NCBI GenBank assembly: GCA_025642075.2
Contig: JAODUO010000073.1
Location: forward strand, 212,001-276,000
Direction of reading: 5' to 3'
Source: Ridgeia piscesae
Taxonomy: Eukaryota; Annelida; Polychaeta; Sabellida; Siboglinidae
DNA: 64,000 nucleotides
Part shown: piece after piece, positions 1-58,495 of the stretch
Layout of the letters: each line of letters opens with the position of its first letter
Position numbering within the stretch: the first letter of the stretch is position 1
Notes under the pieces: generated by a model
What the model saw: only the letters and a program-made list of their open reading frames with translations
The model's database searches: none
Told to the model about the DNA's origin: nothing
Translations under genes and position numbers: made by a program

Positions 1-28876
<28,876 letters not shown>

Positions 28877-30490
28877 CTTACCGCTTTCGTCTGTATCCGA
28901 AGGCAAAGCGTGATCTACGGCAACATTGCCTGCGTTGTTGTCTTCGCGTTCTTACCATTTATAGCTGGCGGTGTCACGTGAAATGTGTTTCGCCCTGCCT
29001 GTTTCAATCATGAGGCATTAGTCATTGCTGATGCGGTTCCCCGCACAACGTTGACCTTGTAATTATAATAAACATGCCGCAGGTTGGAATGCGGTTTTTA
29101 TGGCGATGTAAATCAGGTATAGTCAACTCGATAATTGTTCAGCATTAACTGTTTTTTGAAGAAAAAAGAATTATAGTTTTAATAAATAAATGAATAATAA
29201 ATTATTATAGTGTCACACGAAAACATCATTGTCGACCTGTATTCTAGAATTTTCATAAATTGTGAGCACATTATTATCGATGCAATACAACACATTTCTT
29301 GGGACAGTTAATGACAACATTTTTATAATCTCAGCATAAATTAATCTGCCGTAAGTTTCACGACATATCGGCAGTGCTTGGTGATGCTGGCTATATGTAG
29401 CGCCGCCAGAGTGCATCATTTTATTTTTACATGATGCGTGTTTAATAATTATGATAAATCGCTCGTTTTCAATTGAAACTGTCTTTCGGCTGGCGTTCGT
29501 ACTCGTTTTACTGGCATACTTTCACATAGTAGGCGTCGGATCGAAACGAGGAGGTGTTAATTGGCGCCGGGAGCTCTAGAGCTCGGCCCACTACTTTATG
29601 TGGGTGGACTGGATATAGGATTAGCCCCCAATTAATACTTAGGGAAGGTGAGTTGATGATTGTGTAATGCAGTTCGAGGTTTTTTGGTCCGATAAATATA
29701 TGCTCTAATCCTCATACAGTGCTTTTTTGCGTGTAAAAATTTAAACTCTTGGAGAGCAATGTATGAGGCAACTTTTAGTCTTTGGCCGAGTGCAAATTTA
29801 GGTTTTATACAATGTAAATGTAGAGCTTGAGGAAAAGTGCAAATAGTGGGTATTTTTAGAGATCCGGATGTTTTGGCAAAGTTTCGGGAGGTGGGGGTTG
29901 TTTTGGTGATGCACGGTCTCCACCTCCAACCACACCCCACATTCTGACTCAAGTACTCTAGATGTGCAATCCAGTAGGCCTACACGTGTCATGTGTGTTC
30001 ATTGCCATCCTCTGATTACTTAATCAAACTTGCTGTTCCAACAAATTCAGTTTTGCCAAATGTGGTCGTCGCTGGTTCACTGAATGATATTTAAGCGTAT
30101 GGCAGGCAGATATAATTTTCGTTTTTGCGCCTTCACAGTGCGCGCAGTTTTTTGTTTGACGTCCACTATAAAACACGGTTGCGTTGATACCAATATTTTA
30201 CTAACTTAGCGAGAAATTACTTTGTGGTCGGTTCCTGGCAGTGCCATTGATCATAAAGGACGTACGAATCTTTAACATGGTAATATGTTTTCATTGTCAT
30301 TGATTCACATTAAGTGATGCCCCATTCAGATCATTACACTGGGCTCTTTGTTACGTACCACAAGTGACAAGCAAAGCAGCGCATATGTTAGCAGCCACCT
30401 CGCGGGAGGTGACAGAATCACCGTTTGGTGAAATCGCAAGTGAAGTTAGCAATTATCGAGGGTACGCTAGTGATCGAATAATAAATTAAC
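28877..30490. other. Divergent intergenic region between ITPK1 and DHX34
   Basis: 1.6 kb between the two start codons, expected to hold both promoters and 5'UTRs. A perfect 14-bp palindrome GAGCTCTAGAGCTC occurs near 29571. No conserved motif is identifiable with confidence. Confidence 0.6.
30167..30172 (+). promoter_or_regulatory. Possible TATA element of DHX34
   Basis: An isolated CTATAAAAC lies about 320 bp before the DHX34 ATG in an otherwise non-coding, relatively GC-rich stretch. No transcript evidence; a weak suggestion only. Confidence 0.25.
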
Positions 30491-33400
30491 ATGTCCGGAA
30501 ATCGTCACCACCATGATGACGACAAATGTGAGCGCAAGAGTCGCAGAGAGGATCACTGTAAAGAAAGGAAGCACCATAGAAAACACAGTAGACACGAACA
30601 GGAATGTCCACCAAAACATCATAAATCCCATAAGCATAACCGCGACGGAGACCGCGACGATAGGCAGACACACATGCACAGCCAACAGTGTCAACGTGAA
30701 CCTGATCAGCGCCACAGACAATGCCACAAACAACAGGAAGAATACAGACACAACTGGCATGAAAGTGCCAGTAGACAAAGTCATAAACTTGGTGCGGAAC
30801 ATGCAGAATTAAAGTGTCTAAACAGGAGTTCGGTAAAATACAACATTGATGGAACAACTACTGAAATTAAAGATGACAGGCAATCTGAATTTGGTAACGT
30901 GCCATCGGCTTTACTGACGTTAGATCCAGAGAAGGAAGCTGAGTTTCCAGACTATGATTTTTTATGGGATGAATATAAGCATATCCTGGATAAAGTATTC
31001 TTTGGAACAGGTGCCCAGATTTGCAAAGGAACAGAAGAGTATACTGATTTCTGGGCATTTCTAAACAAATATGTTTCTTATAAAAAACAAAAGGCACGGA
31101 AAGAGAAGACAACCACAGGAGCACCTTCAAAAAACACAGACACACTTAATTTGTCAGAGACAGATGGCACAAAACCACAAATCAATGTGACATTTAAGTT
31201 GACCAAAGATGGAGAGCAATCACTGAAGAGATACTGTGAACGACATGGCAATACAAATGATCCTAACTCCCTGAATGCCCACAGGCTGGCCCAGTTTCGA
31301 CAGATCATCCTGTATTATCTCGACTTTATGCAGAAACAGAAACTAGCAAAAATCGCTAAGATGCAGGATGACCAGCGACAGTTGCCCATCTACCAGTTTA
31401 AGGAACGCATCATTGACATGGTCAGACAGCATAAGGTGGTGGTTGTTGCTGGGGACACTGGCTGTGGCAAGTCCACACAAATGCCTCAGTACCTGCTGGA
31501 AGCTGGCTTCAAACAGATGGCCTGTACCCAGCCACGCAGAATCGCTTGCATCTCGCTGGCGAAGAGAGTGAGCTATGAAACAAATAATGAGTATGGGTCT
31601 GAGGTCGGCTTTCAGGTTCGATTTGAAAAGAGCAAGACGAGTGCAACACGGATACTGTTTCTGACTGAAGGATTGCTGTTGAGACAGATTTCTGGGGATC
31701 AGATGTTGTCCATGTATGACGTTGTTGTCATGGATGAGGTCCACGAACGACACATTCACACAGACTTTCTGCTCGGCATCATGAAGTGCCTGCTACAGCA
31801 GCGAGACGCAGTCAAACTAGTCCTCATGTCTGCTACAATCAATGTGGAGTTGTTCAGTGCATACTTTGACAACGCTCCGGTTGTCAAGATACCAGGAAGG
31901 CAATATCCAATCACGCTCAACCACTGTCCTCTGTCAATCGAAGAACAGGGCGGCAAGACAAGTAAAATTGATCCTGCACCGTATCTGCGTATACTGCAGG
32001 CGATTGACCACAAGTATCCTGCGACAGAGCGAGGTGACGTTCTCGTATTTCTCAGTGGGATGACAGAAATCATGACGGTCGCTGAGGTGACAAAAGAGTA
32101 CGCAGAGAAAACCAAACGTTGGATAATCCTCATGCTGCACAGTGCACTGCCATTAGCCGAACAGGACAAAGTGTTTGACCTGCCACCTAGTGGTGTTCGT
32201 AAATGCATCCTGTCGACAAATATTGCAGAGACATCAGTGACAGTGGATGGTGTGCGATTTGTGGTCGACTCTGGAAAGGTGAAGGAAATGAGTTTTGATA
32301 GCAACTACAACATGCAGAGACTGCAGGAGTTCTGGATCAGCCAGGCCAGTGCTGAGCAGCGGAAGGGACGAGCGGGTCGCACGGGTCCAGGTGTTTGCTA
32401 CCGGATGTACTCGGAGTCCGACTATGCTGCCTTGCAGGAGTATTCAACACCGGAGATCCACAGAGTCCCACTGGACTCCCTCATCCTGCAGATGATAGCC
32501 ATGGGACTTCCAGATGCACGCAAGTTCCCCTACATTGAGCCACCAGCACAGTCGACAGTTGAGCACTCCATCGCGTTCCTGAAAGACCAGAAGGCAATAA
32601 CAGAAGATGAGAAGCTGACCGCAGTTGGGCATATGCTGGCCCAGCTTCCTGTGGACATTGTCATTGGCCGGATGTTGATAATGGCCTCCATATTTGACAT
32701 GTTGGATCCAGTTCTGACAATCGCGTCGTCGCTGAGCATACGGACTCCATTCAACAGCCAGGCACAGAGGAACTTTGATGTTGCAGACAGACGCAAAGAA
32801 CTCGAGTCTGATCATGGCGACCTCATAACCCTGCTTAATGCATACAATGAGTGGATTCGGATGAAGGCAGACGGTCAGCAAGGCCGGAGCCTGAAGTGGT
32901 GCAAGCGGCGTGGCCTGGAGCAGCAGCGACTCTACGAGATGTCGAAGTTGAAGCAACAGTTCCAGGAGTTGCTCCAGGAGCATAGTCTGGTGGGAGAGTC
33001 GGGCGGGGGAGAGAGGAGGGAGTTTACACCCGCCGAGAGGAGGCAGAGGCTGATACAGCGGAGACAGCTCCGGGAGCTGCGCAAGCAGCAACGAGGCTTC
33101 ACAAGAAAGCGCAAATATCTGAAGCTGGAGGATGAGAGCCAGGAGTTTCTCTCCGTGATGGATGAAGATGACGATGACGACGATGGTGGCACAGACGGCG
33201 ACGTTGACAGCAACATCAAAGACCTGGAGTTCCGCCTGACCCATGACCTGGAGAAGATCGAGAAGGGGTTCCAGAGTGGTGGCTTCACACTCCGCGAGCT
33301 CCACCTGCTGAAGAGCATCTTGTGCAGTGGACTCTTTCCGCAGGTTGCGATTGCTGACGAACACAACTCTTACAAGCCGGACTCGGAAGTAGCATTCCAT

Positions 33401-34384
33401 ACGAGACGCAAGATGTTTGTCCTGCTTCATCCGAGCAGTGTCTTTGCGCAGAAGCCAAGCTTGCTGGAGCAGCCTGAGGATGAGAGTCTGTCGGAGGAGC
33501 TGTCGGCAAAACTGCGGTCGCACCATCACACGGTACTCAGCAGCAAGCACCAGCTGCTCACCTACGTTTCGTTGCTGGAGACGAACAAGCCATACCTGGT
33601 GGGATTAATGCGGGTGCCAGCGTTGCAGACGCTCTTGCTGTTCTCCAGTACCATCGACACCAACGCTGACTGTACACTGATTGTGTGCGATGGCTGGCTG
33701 GAGTTGTACATACCGGAAGCAGACGTGGCCGAGTCGATCGTCAGCAGTGTGGTGCATCTGCGTGCCACCTGGCAGAAGCTCATCAAGATGAAGCTAGAGA
33801 ACCTGGCGGCTCGGGGAAGTGAAGACACCAAGCGCGGTGGGGTGGCGAAAAAGGCACGGAAGTTGTCCCGGCAGTTGTCAGAGAAACTGGCAGAGTTTCT
33901 CGACTGCAAGGTACTGTACTCTCTGCGACGCATGATGGCGGTGGAGTCTGAGACTCTGTATGTCGGCCCGGTCCACATGGAAGGAGAAGACGGAGAGGGT
34001 GGAGAAGGGACGTCGTTGTTCAACCACTGTAGCTCTGCCCCGGAGCACCCGATAAAGGGTGGCAGTCAGGTGAATGACTACCTGACATACAACTGTCTGC
34101 GAGACAGCATCGACACATGGGGAGATTACCAGCTGTGCATGCAGAAACACTGGACCTGCCCGCGATGTGGCTGCAGTCTCATCGTCACCATAGCCGAGAG
34201 ACTGCAGCATGAGGAGCGTTGTGAGACAGCGATGACAGGGTCGTCATGTGACACCAGAGAGACTGTGGACCAGGAAGTATCGGGAACGAGGAAGTCGTTC
34301 TGTTGTGACGTCTGTGGGCAGGAGTTCCGCTTTACCACGAAGGAGATGCTGAAGCACAGGAAGACGTGCACCAAGTCTGACTGA
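30491..34384 (+). CDS. DHX34: DEAH-box RNA helicase DHX34, single-exon, 1297 aa
   Basis: An uninterrupted frame with an in-frame TAA 9 nt before the ATG, which fixes the start. Residues 1-105 are His/Lys/Arg-rich and low complexity. A DHX34-type block follows (FPDYDFLWDEY, DFWAFLNKYVSYKKQK, about 150-195). Then come the SF2 helicase motifs: Walker A GDTGCGKSTQ (321-330), DEVH (415-418), SAT (447-449), TNIAETS and motif VI QRKGRAGRTG (623-632), then winged-helix/HA2/OB regions. There is an acidic run near 890-905 and a C-terminus with two Cys/His clusters (C1223/C1226 and C1272/C1275). Family knowledge: DHX34 promotes nonsense-mediated decay by helping SMG1 phosphorylate UPF1. The human protein is 1143 aa and its gene has many exons, so the absence of introns here is unusual. 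GC content is visibly higher than in the flanks. Confidence 0.93.
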   Translation: MSGNRHHHDDDKCERKSRREDHCKERKHHRKHSRHEQECPPKHHKSHKHNRDGDRDDRQTHMHSQQCQREPDQRHRQCHKQQEEYRHNWHESASRQSHKLGAEHAELKCLNRSSVKYNIDGTTTEIKDDRQSEFGNVPSALLTLDPEKEAEFPDYDFLWDEYKHILDKVFFGTGAQICKGTEEYTDFWAFLNKYVSYKKQKARKEKTTTGAPSKNTDTLNLSETDGTKPQINVTFKLTKDGEQSLKRYCERHGNTNDPNSLNAHRLAQFRQIILYYLDFMQKQKLAKIAKMQDDQRQLPIYQFKERIIDMVRQHKVVVVAGDTGCGKSTQMPQYLLEAGFKQMACTQPRRIACISLAKRVSYETNNEYGSEVGFQVRFEKSKTSATRILFLTEGLLLRQISGDQMLSMYDVVVMDEVHERHIHTDFLLGIMKCLLQQRDAVKLVLMSATINVELFSAYFDNAPVVKIPGRQYPITLNHCPLSIEEQGGKTSKIDPAPYLRILQAIDHKYPATERGDVLVFLSGMTEIMTVAEVTKEYAEKTKRWIILMLHSALPLAEQDKVFDLPPSGVRKCILSTNIAETSVTVDGVRFVVDSGKVKEMSFDSNYNMQRLQEFWISQASAEQRKGRAGRTGPGVCYRMYSESDYAALQEYSTPEIHRVPLDSLILQMIAMGLPDARKFPYIEPPAQSTVEHSIAFLKDQKAITEDEKLTAVGHMLAQLPVDIVIGRMLIMASIFDMLDPVLTIASSLSIRTPFNSQAQRNFDVADRRKELESDHGDLITLLNAYNEWIRMKADGQQGRSLKWCKRRGLEQQRLYEMSKLKQQFQELLQEHSLVGESGGGERREFTPAERRQRLIQRRQLRELRKQQRGFTRKRKYLKLEDESQEFLSVMDEDDDDDDGGTDGDVDSNIKDLEFRLTHDLEKIEKGFQSGGFTLRELHLLKSILCSGLFPQVAIADEHNSYKPDSEVAFHTRRKMFVLLHPSSVFAQKPSLLEQPEDESLSEELSAKLRSHHHTVLSSKHQLLTYVSLLETNKPYLVGLMRVPALQTLLLFSSTIDTNADCTLIVCDGWLELYIPEADVAESIVSSVVHLRATWQKLIKMKLENLAARGSEDTKRGGVAKKARKLSRQLSEKLAEFLDCKVLYSLRRMMAVESETLYVGPVHMEGEDGEGGEGTSLFNHCSSAPEHPIKGGSQVNDYLTYNCLRDSIDTWGDYQLCMQKHWTCPRCGCSLIVTIAERLQHEERCETAMTGSSCDTRETVDQEVSGTRKSFCCDVCGQEFRFTTKEMLKHRKTCTKSD

Positions 34385-35245
34385 AGGAATGCAGTGTAAG
34401 TCCTCGGACCAGCTCCCACTGTATGTCAGCTGTATGAATGAGCACAGATCTGGGTTTTTTCTGGGTGTATTCGTGTCTGGTCGTGTGCTGCCATTGTTTT
34501 GTGACACTGTCACATTTCTCCTGTGCACTGCTCCATGTGCAGATCTGTCACCCACCTCAAACATTGCACATTGCAATCATTATTTCTAATAGTGTTCATT
34601 GGTTGTGAAGCAAATGAAAGGCATGTGCATAGCAATTAAAAGAGTAATATAGTGTAAGAACATGCTCCTTCTGGTATTCATGAAAACATGACAGTATTAT
34701 GAATTATGGAAAACATGGTGGCTTTGCTGCTCACCTAGTTACTTGTAAGCACCGGACTGGGTGTAAACAATACTTGTTTCTGAAGGACAGTTCCATCTTG
34801 CACCCAAACCTAAATCCAGTGCAGCACTGCACTAGAATTACACCAAATGTACTGTGAAACTGTGGGAAAATGTTGTACTTCTGTTTTGTGATGTTAGAAT
34901 TCTTTACATATGTTTTGTAAGTTGTTTCTGTGACCTGCTTGTCCAGATGAGTAGGTCAGTTGTTATGCCTTGCAGTGTATGAGGATGTGTCACTGGAAAT
35001 AATTGAACCTACCGTTAGTTGTTGGCAGATAATAAACGTGTTCTGCAGGTATCATTCAGAGTAATCTACCATAGTCAAATTAGGTAAAACATTGAACCAA
35101 TAACACAGTGTTATACTGTATACAAAATGGGAACCAAACTTCAAATATTTGACACTCTTGTTTCAGTGACGCTGACATCCCCGGAGAGATTGACACTGCG
35201 TTATGAAGACTGTCTGCTGCAAGTGGACAAATTGGTGTAAAAGTG
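34385..35245. other. DHX34 3'UTR and LYSET upstream region
   Basis: A possible unused donor (GTAAGT) lies just after the DHX34 stop, a poly(A) signal at 35031, and a tttcag acceptor at about 35166. No further coding sequence is seen. Confidence 0.5.
35031..35036 (+). terminator. Candidate poly(A) signal of DHX34
   Basis: AATAAA about 650 nt after the DHX34 stop and before the LYSET start. It allows separate transcripts for the two genes. Confidence 0.4.
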
Positions 35246-35650
35246 ATGAATTTCCGTCAGCGCGTGGCCTGGCTGCTGCTGCTGTGTTATCTCACATGCT
35301 CTTGTGCAGCTCTCTACTACGTCTTTGAGCTACACAGCTGGTACAGTTTCTACACAGTTGAACGTGTTGACACTCGCCACAGTGACACTCGCCACAGTGA
35401 TGTGACACTAGCGTGGCACTTTGTTGGCGTTCCGTCGAAGGTGTGGATCGGCGCTCTCATCACGGCCTACCTTCAGGTGTTCTTCCTACTGCTCGTGTGC
35501 ACAAGGGCCGCCCCAACGTGGTCTCTCGCCTTGTTCTGGCCCCTCTACCTCTATATGCAGTGTCGCTCCTGCTGCGTGACGATGGCTGGACCGTCACCAA
35601 AGTCATTTACCATTCCAGTGGGACACGGACACAAGGTCATCAACACGTGA
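35246..35650 (+). CDS. LYSET: LYSET/TMEM251, lysosomal enzyme trafficking factor, 134 aa
   Basis: The protein starts MNFRQRVAW, continues with ALYYVFEL, and ends in VFFLLLVCTRAAPT plus a short tail. This is the layout of human TMEM251/LYSET (MMNFRQRMGW, FYYVFEI, LYSCTRADP; about 131 aa). Two hydrophobic spans are at residues 8-28 and 66-85, and a third hydrophobic patch is at 92-104. Family knowledge: a Golgi protein that stabilises GlcNAc-1-phosphotransferase, so that lysosomal enzymes receive mannose-6-phosphate. The start is the ATG at 35246; the GTG before it sits where vertebrates have the first of two Met codons. A small in-frame duplication (DTRHS twice) lies in the loop. A tttcag at about 35166 could be the acceptor of a 5'UTR intron. 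It is downstream of DHX34 on the same strand, with about 860 bp between. Confidence 0.9.
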   Translation: MNFRQRVAWLLLLCYLTCSCAALYYVFELHSWYSFYTVERVDTRHSDTRHSDVTLAWHFVGVPSKVWIGALITAYLQVFFLLLVCTRAAPTWSLALFWPLYLYMQCRSCCVTMAGPSPKSFTIPVGHGHKVINT

Positions 35651-35761
35651 CACGAACTGAACTGTGTCAATCACAATGGTTGCGGAGAAATGATGTGTTG
35701 ACAGAGACGAAGTGATACTTGTTAAATTAAAAATACAGTTTATCTTGGATATGACACATTA

Positions 35762-35767
35762 AATAAA
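35762..35767 (+). terminator. Candidate poly(A) signal of LYSET
   Basis: AATAAA about 110 nt after the LYSET stop, a normal spacing for a short 3'UTR. Confidence 0.55.
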
Positions 35768-37697
35768 TCGCTCATCTGGATAATACACTATTTGTTATAT
35801 TCTAAATTAGTTATACCTGATCAGAATTGATACCTTTTTTGGTATAAACAAAATTTGGTATAAGCACAGTTGCTATATGTGAGATTTACCATAATGAAAG
35901 TGTATTTTCATTTGTTGCAAACTTGTGTTTATTCACGTGGATGTGTATGGGAATGGTTTTTGATAAATAGTAAAATAGTGGTGGGCATGGGCATAACAGT
36001 TTCTGTAAACTTAGGTTTCACATGAAATACAATTACGTTTATCATTTGTATAATTACATTACATGGTATATTGGCATACATTGCAGTGACTGAATTGTTG
36101 CTAATTTAATACACATTTTAAATATATCCGGCAGAAACGCTTCATTTGAGAGCTTCCCAGAAATAGCCAAACTATTGGCACTAATAATGGTGCCAAATAT
36201 TGTTGACAGCAAACAAATGAATTGTACCGTTAAAGTATATATCTCCAGGTAATTGTTGCACTTGTTAAAGTTGTGACATGTTGAAATGGCTCAGCTCAAA
36301 GGTTTCTGCAGTCATCAATATGTTGTGTACATTAAACTTAAAGCTGATTCCACATCTACAGAAGCACCGATGCAGCATACGGGTGGAGACTATCTCTGAA
36401 TGATGTGACATTCGGGATATTCCTGTCCAATTGCTGAGCAGATATATTTTGATTAACTACACACGACTATTCTCATCTGCCATTGTATGTCTGGAACAAC
36501 TTGTATGAATTTCCACTCTACTATATTCATGGTTTCACCACATGCCGTGTCTATACATACAGAATCATAGCTTTAGGTGGTGATATGGCAATTTTGTAAA
36601 TTTTTCAGCAAGTAAAGTTTTGTGTTGTTTATTATGTCAAATTTTTTTATTTATAAATTGTTACAGTTAAAAAGTATAACATTTTATATCATGTCAAGAA
36701 AACGTCGTATACTGCCAGATACTCAGTAACGGTTAAATACCATCATACAGGCAGTGTTTGATTGAAAAGGCCTCTAAAACACTTAGAGCTGGATGTCTTG
36801 CTATAATAAGAATTAACATTTTTACAAACAATGTGCAGGTTTTGGGTTACATAATCTCAACAACAACAAAATATAAAGTATCTATTGTATTTTTCTGCTA
36901 ATGGATGGATATCTGTGCTGAGCCATCTACAAAAACAAAATGTGTAAAACGTGATATTTTATGCAGTGTGTACTCTGTAATTGTACAGAAATTATTTCCC
37001 TTGCGTTTGCTGTAGCAAAGTTTGCCAAGAAGCACAATGAATGACGGTAGTTACTGACATATTTGACATTTTATTTTTAATTGTTCCTACAAATTAGTAC
37101 TAGAATAGATAAACTGTCAACGCTGTAATAAATATTGAGAAATTGAAACACAATAAGCAGAGGTCATTTGAAACTGAAGACATCCATTCATGTAAACGTA
37201 CTGCCAGTTATAATTCCTATTTTAATCCTAACATACCACCAGGACATTTGTACCAGTTTTCAAATTCATCCTACAGATTTTAAGATCATAGATGAGTAAA
37301 CTAATGTATCCAGTCACACCTTGGATATCTCATCCACCATGAATATTACTACAAATTATATCACGCATGCATGCATACACTCACACATCATATCTTTACT
37401 TAAATAGTTCACTTTTTACCTAACACGAAGTTGGTATGTTGGTATATTGGCACTACACACGATTAAGGTTATTGTCTAAAATGAAGACCGTCTTACTACT
37501 GGGAAAGATAACCAGGGAAATGTATCCTTCCCTGAGGCTGAGGAATATATACCATTACGCTAGCTGTTGGCAGGTATTCATAGTCGCAGTTTGACTTGAT
37601 AAGTTTCACCAGCTGTGCATCATTCACTGGCACATGTGTGCAACAGTGTATAGCTATATCATTCTAGTATTCCAAGATCAAACTGGTATGGCACCAA
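35768..37697. other. Convergent intergenic region LYSET / AKT
   Basis: AT-rich, without coding or repeat signal beyond the candidate minus-strand poly(A) signal. The 3'UTR of AKT exon-B transcripts probably occupies the right part. Confidence 0.5.
37070..37075 (-). terminator. Candidate poly(A) signal for AKT exon-B transcripts
   Basis: AATAAA on the minus strand about 620 nt after the exon-B stop. No polyadenylation data. Confidence 0.3.
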
Positions 37698-55080
<17,383 letters not shown>

Positions 55081-55454
55081 CTGTCAACAGCAATAGTTGC
55101 CCTTGGTATGGAATTTATCGTAACCGTAATTACAGTCGCTAAAATTATTTTAGTATCTTGCTTTATAATTAATCTATTTATTAAATAATAATGTTTATTT
55201 TATCTCTTAATTTATTCCTGGTAGGTTTAGTTACACATAATTATTTTTGGAAGCTATAATTTTATTTATCTATCTATTAATTATAATAAAAAACATTTCA
55301 TTTAAGTTTAATTTATTATATACGTTTTATATACCCGGTATTCATGCTTTACCAATGTTGTATTTTATGTGCCTCTAAGTGACATTCTATAAATAAAATT
55401 ATTATTATTAACTTAGTAAACATTAACATCACACAGATATGTAATGTTGTCTGA

Positions 55455-55455
<1 letters not shown>

Positions 55456-55542
<87 letters not shown>

Positions 55543-55610
55543 TTTATATTCAGAAAATTAAATATATATTTAATATATATTTTATTCAGAAATATATATA
55601 TATATAACTA
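55456..55610. repeat. (TA)n microsatellite with interruptions
   Basis: About 155 bp, mostly TA, with ATAAATAT and TTTATATTCAGAAA interruptions. Confidence 0.95.
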
Positions 55611-57834
55611 TTCATCCTTAAATAAATATGTTGAATGTGAATTTTGAAGAATAATTTTAATGGAACTGAATTTATAACACAAGTATGAAATTGAAACTCA
55701 TACATTTAGGCGAAAATATTTAAATTAGTTTCAATGTCATGGTTGTGTTCTAGAGACAACATATTTCCATTTAAATTGAAGGTGTGCCGATTGCAAAATT
55801 GGCATTTAAAAAGCCTGGAACTTCATATATAATTTAAACGCTGTGCACACAGAATTTACAACTACATAAAAAATCAGTCTAAACACGCTTTATTATGAAT
55901 GCTGGGTGAACAAATGTGTGACCCATTGATGTTGGTGTGTTAACACATTCAATCGACAGTAACTGTTTCACAATTCTTTGACTACAGCTAAGAACTAGAA
56001 ACTGCGCTATGTCAGAACACACTGTTGCTTTATGCCACACAATGGGGAACATTTGCTCACCTAACTTCTGGTTTTTCTGTCGAGAATGTTCGCTCCACAA
56101 TAGTTGTCCACTGGAGGCCGCGAATGATAAATGTATTTGGCTTTGGTCGATCTCTTTTCATCAGTTGACAATCTACAATAACACAAAATCAGGCTAAATC
56201 TTTAGTATTTAATCCCAAAATATTAAGGTAAAAAAACATATCAACATTGACCATTTCATATAAACGCGACATAAAGGGGAACAAGGGTGAACACTTATTA
56301 TTATAACGTACTTTCCATAACACAGTGTTTTCAATCTGGAACATCCCCTGACATTTTAAAGTACAAGTTCGGTGGGGATGGAGCGGTTCTGAAACGAGTA
56401 CACTGTGTACAACCAGGTACGTGTCAGCATTTCTGAATAGTCCTCGAGAACCTAGGTAATGAAGTAAATGGCATACTTGGCACTGACACATGTTGTAGGC
56501 TAAAGGGGGGGTGAAATAACAGACCAGACAGCATTTTACAGTAGGCACCAGTCCTGTTATACTTATAGTACCTGGTGTCTCTACATTAACAATGGAACTT
56601 TGCGTAAAACAAATAACATATAAACTCTACAAAATGGCATTCTTGAGACCCCCCCAGAGTGAACAATCACGTGTCTCGGTCAATATTCCAAAGTCAATCA
56701 AAATAACACTTCTGGTGTTAGCGTTGTGATCTATGTTTCAAATGTCCACTGGGTGGTGCTATAAAAATATTCCTTTGACAGGCTGATGTGTAAGGTCACT
56801 TTCAAGTAGACTGAGAAGGGTTGGTTATGTACAGAAAATAGCTTGGAAGAGTTAAATACTAAATCTTCTTGTCTTTTGTATACAGTGCGGTTGTTCCAAA
56901 AAGGGAGATGATTTCCAGAGTAATCAACAGAGGGTCTTAGATAATCATGGGTTCACAGGTGCCATCTTGTGACTTTTTGTACTCCGACACTTTAATCAAC
57001 AAATAAGTCCCTAAATTTGAAACAGTCAAATAAAATATTAACACTGACGCGATGAAGACTGGGTGATGACAGACTGGAACAACTTGTGGAGAAGATGCAC
57101 TATTTTGATACTTCAGGAAATACCTGGTTAGCAACATGTGAACTACATTTGACAAGTGTACTGTATTACTAAGCATCACTGGTTATCATGTCCGTGCCAT
57201 AAGCCAGGCGTGATTCCAGGAACCAGACGCACATTATAACTTAGCTCATTTACACCTCACAGGACTTCTCATAAAACCGGACATGTCTATAAATTATATT
57301 ATACATGTGAGTCAACATGCCATAAACATATATAATCCATGTATAAATGTTGTGAGGCTGCAATAAAGTCAACACGTTGACTATCCACCTACGACAATGC
57401 AGACATTTAAGTGCAATCTTGCATATTAATATTTTCCCAAAATGTACACAATATATGGGGGCAATAAATAAATGTACATATAATTTATCTCCAATTTATT
57501 TCTTGGTTATTCTTGTCATCTAGCATCTTGTTCCCAACTTATCGTCCTATTTCTATACCCCTGCCGGCTCTCGGTGACAAACAAATGAAATGGAACTGAA
57601 ATAAATTGGAATCAATTGATTGTAGAACAGACTGCTGTGGTGGAACAGGTCAATGTTCCGCTGCTCGGTAACCAGACAATTGAATCCTGACAGGTCAGTT
57701 CAGTAATCAACAAATTGCAGTCACCATTACAAAATAAAGGCGCCATATAAACATTCTGCCTAGACGTAATGGTCTGTTTCATGTTGATGACTCTATCCTG
57801 TCTGTGGAATTAATACACACTAAATTGTAGACTA

Positions 57835-58495
57835 TGCTAGCTCTGTTGACTTGAATATATAAGAATACGTTTATTGACTGGATTGCTAAGTTAATAATTG
57901 ACTGGAATGTACACATTCATGTAAAAATTATTGATTGGAATGAACATGGACCCTGCTAAATCTACTGACTAGAATATACAAGGACCAAGCTAGGTCTACT
58001 GACTGGAATATAATTATATCGAATACGAATATACCATGCCAGGTCTGCAGAATATAAACTGGAATATACATGGACTATATCTGACTGGAATATACTTGGA
58101 CTATATATACCAGGTGTATCTGACTGGAATACATGGACCATGCTAGGTCTATTGACTGGATTATGTGGACCATGCTAGTTCTACTGACTGGAATACATGG
58201 ACCATGTTATTTCTACTGACTGGAATACATGGACCATGCTAGGTCTACTGACTGGACTATATGGACCATGCTAGGTATACTAACTGGACTACATGGACCA
58301 TGCTATGTCTACTGACTGGACTACATGGACCATGTTAGGTCTACTGACTGGACTACATGGACCATGTTACGTCTACTGACTGGACTACATGGACCATGCT
58401 AGGTCTACTGACTGGACTACACAGACCATGCTAGGTAACTGACTGGACTACATGGACCATGCTAGGTCTACTGACTGGACTACATGGACCCGGCA
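57835..58495. repeat. 32-bp minisatellite with a degenerate left side, about 20 copies
   Basis: The unit contains GACTGGACTACATGGACCAT and GCTAGGTCTACT. Copies left of 58100 are highly diverged (TGACTGGAATATA only), and copies to the right are nearly uniform. Confidence 0.93.

Noticed and set aside
32444..33550. 368-codon frame on the strand opposite DHX34
   Set aside because: Shadow of the GC-rich DHX34 coding sequence; no domain or homology visible.
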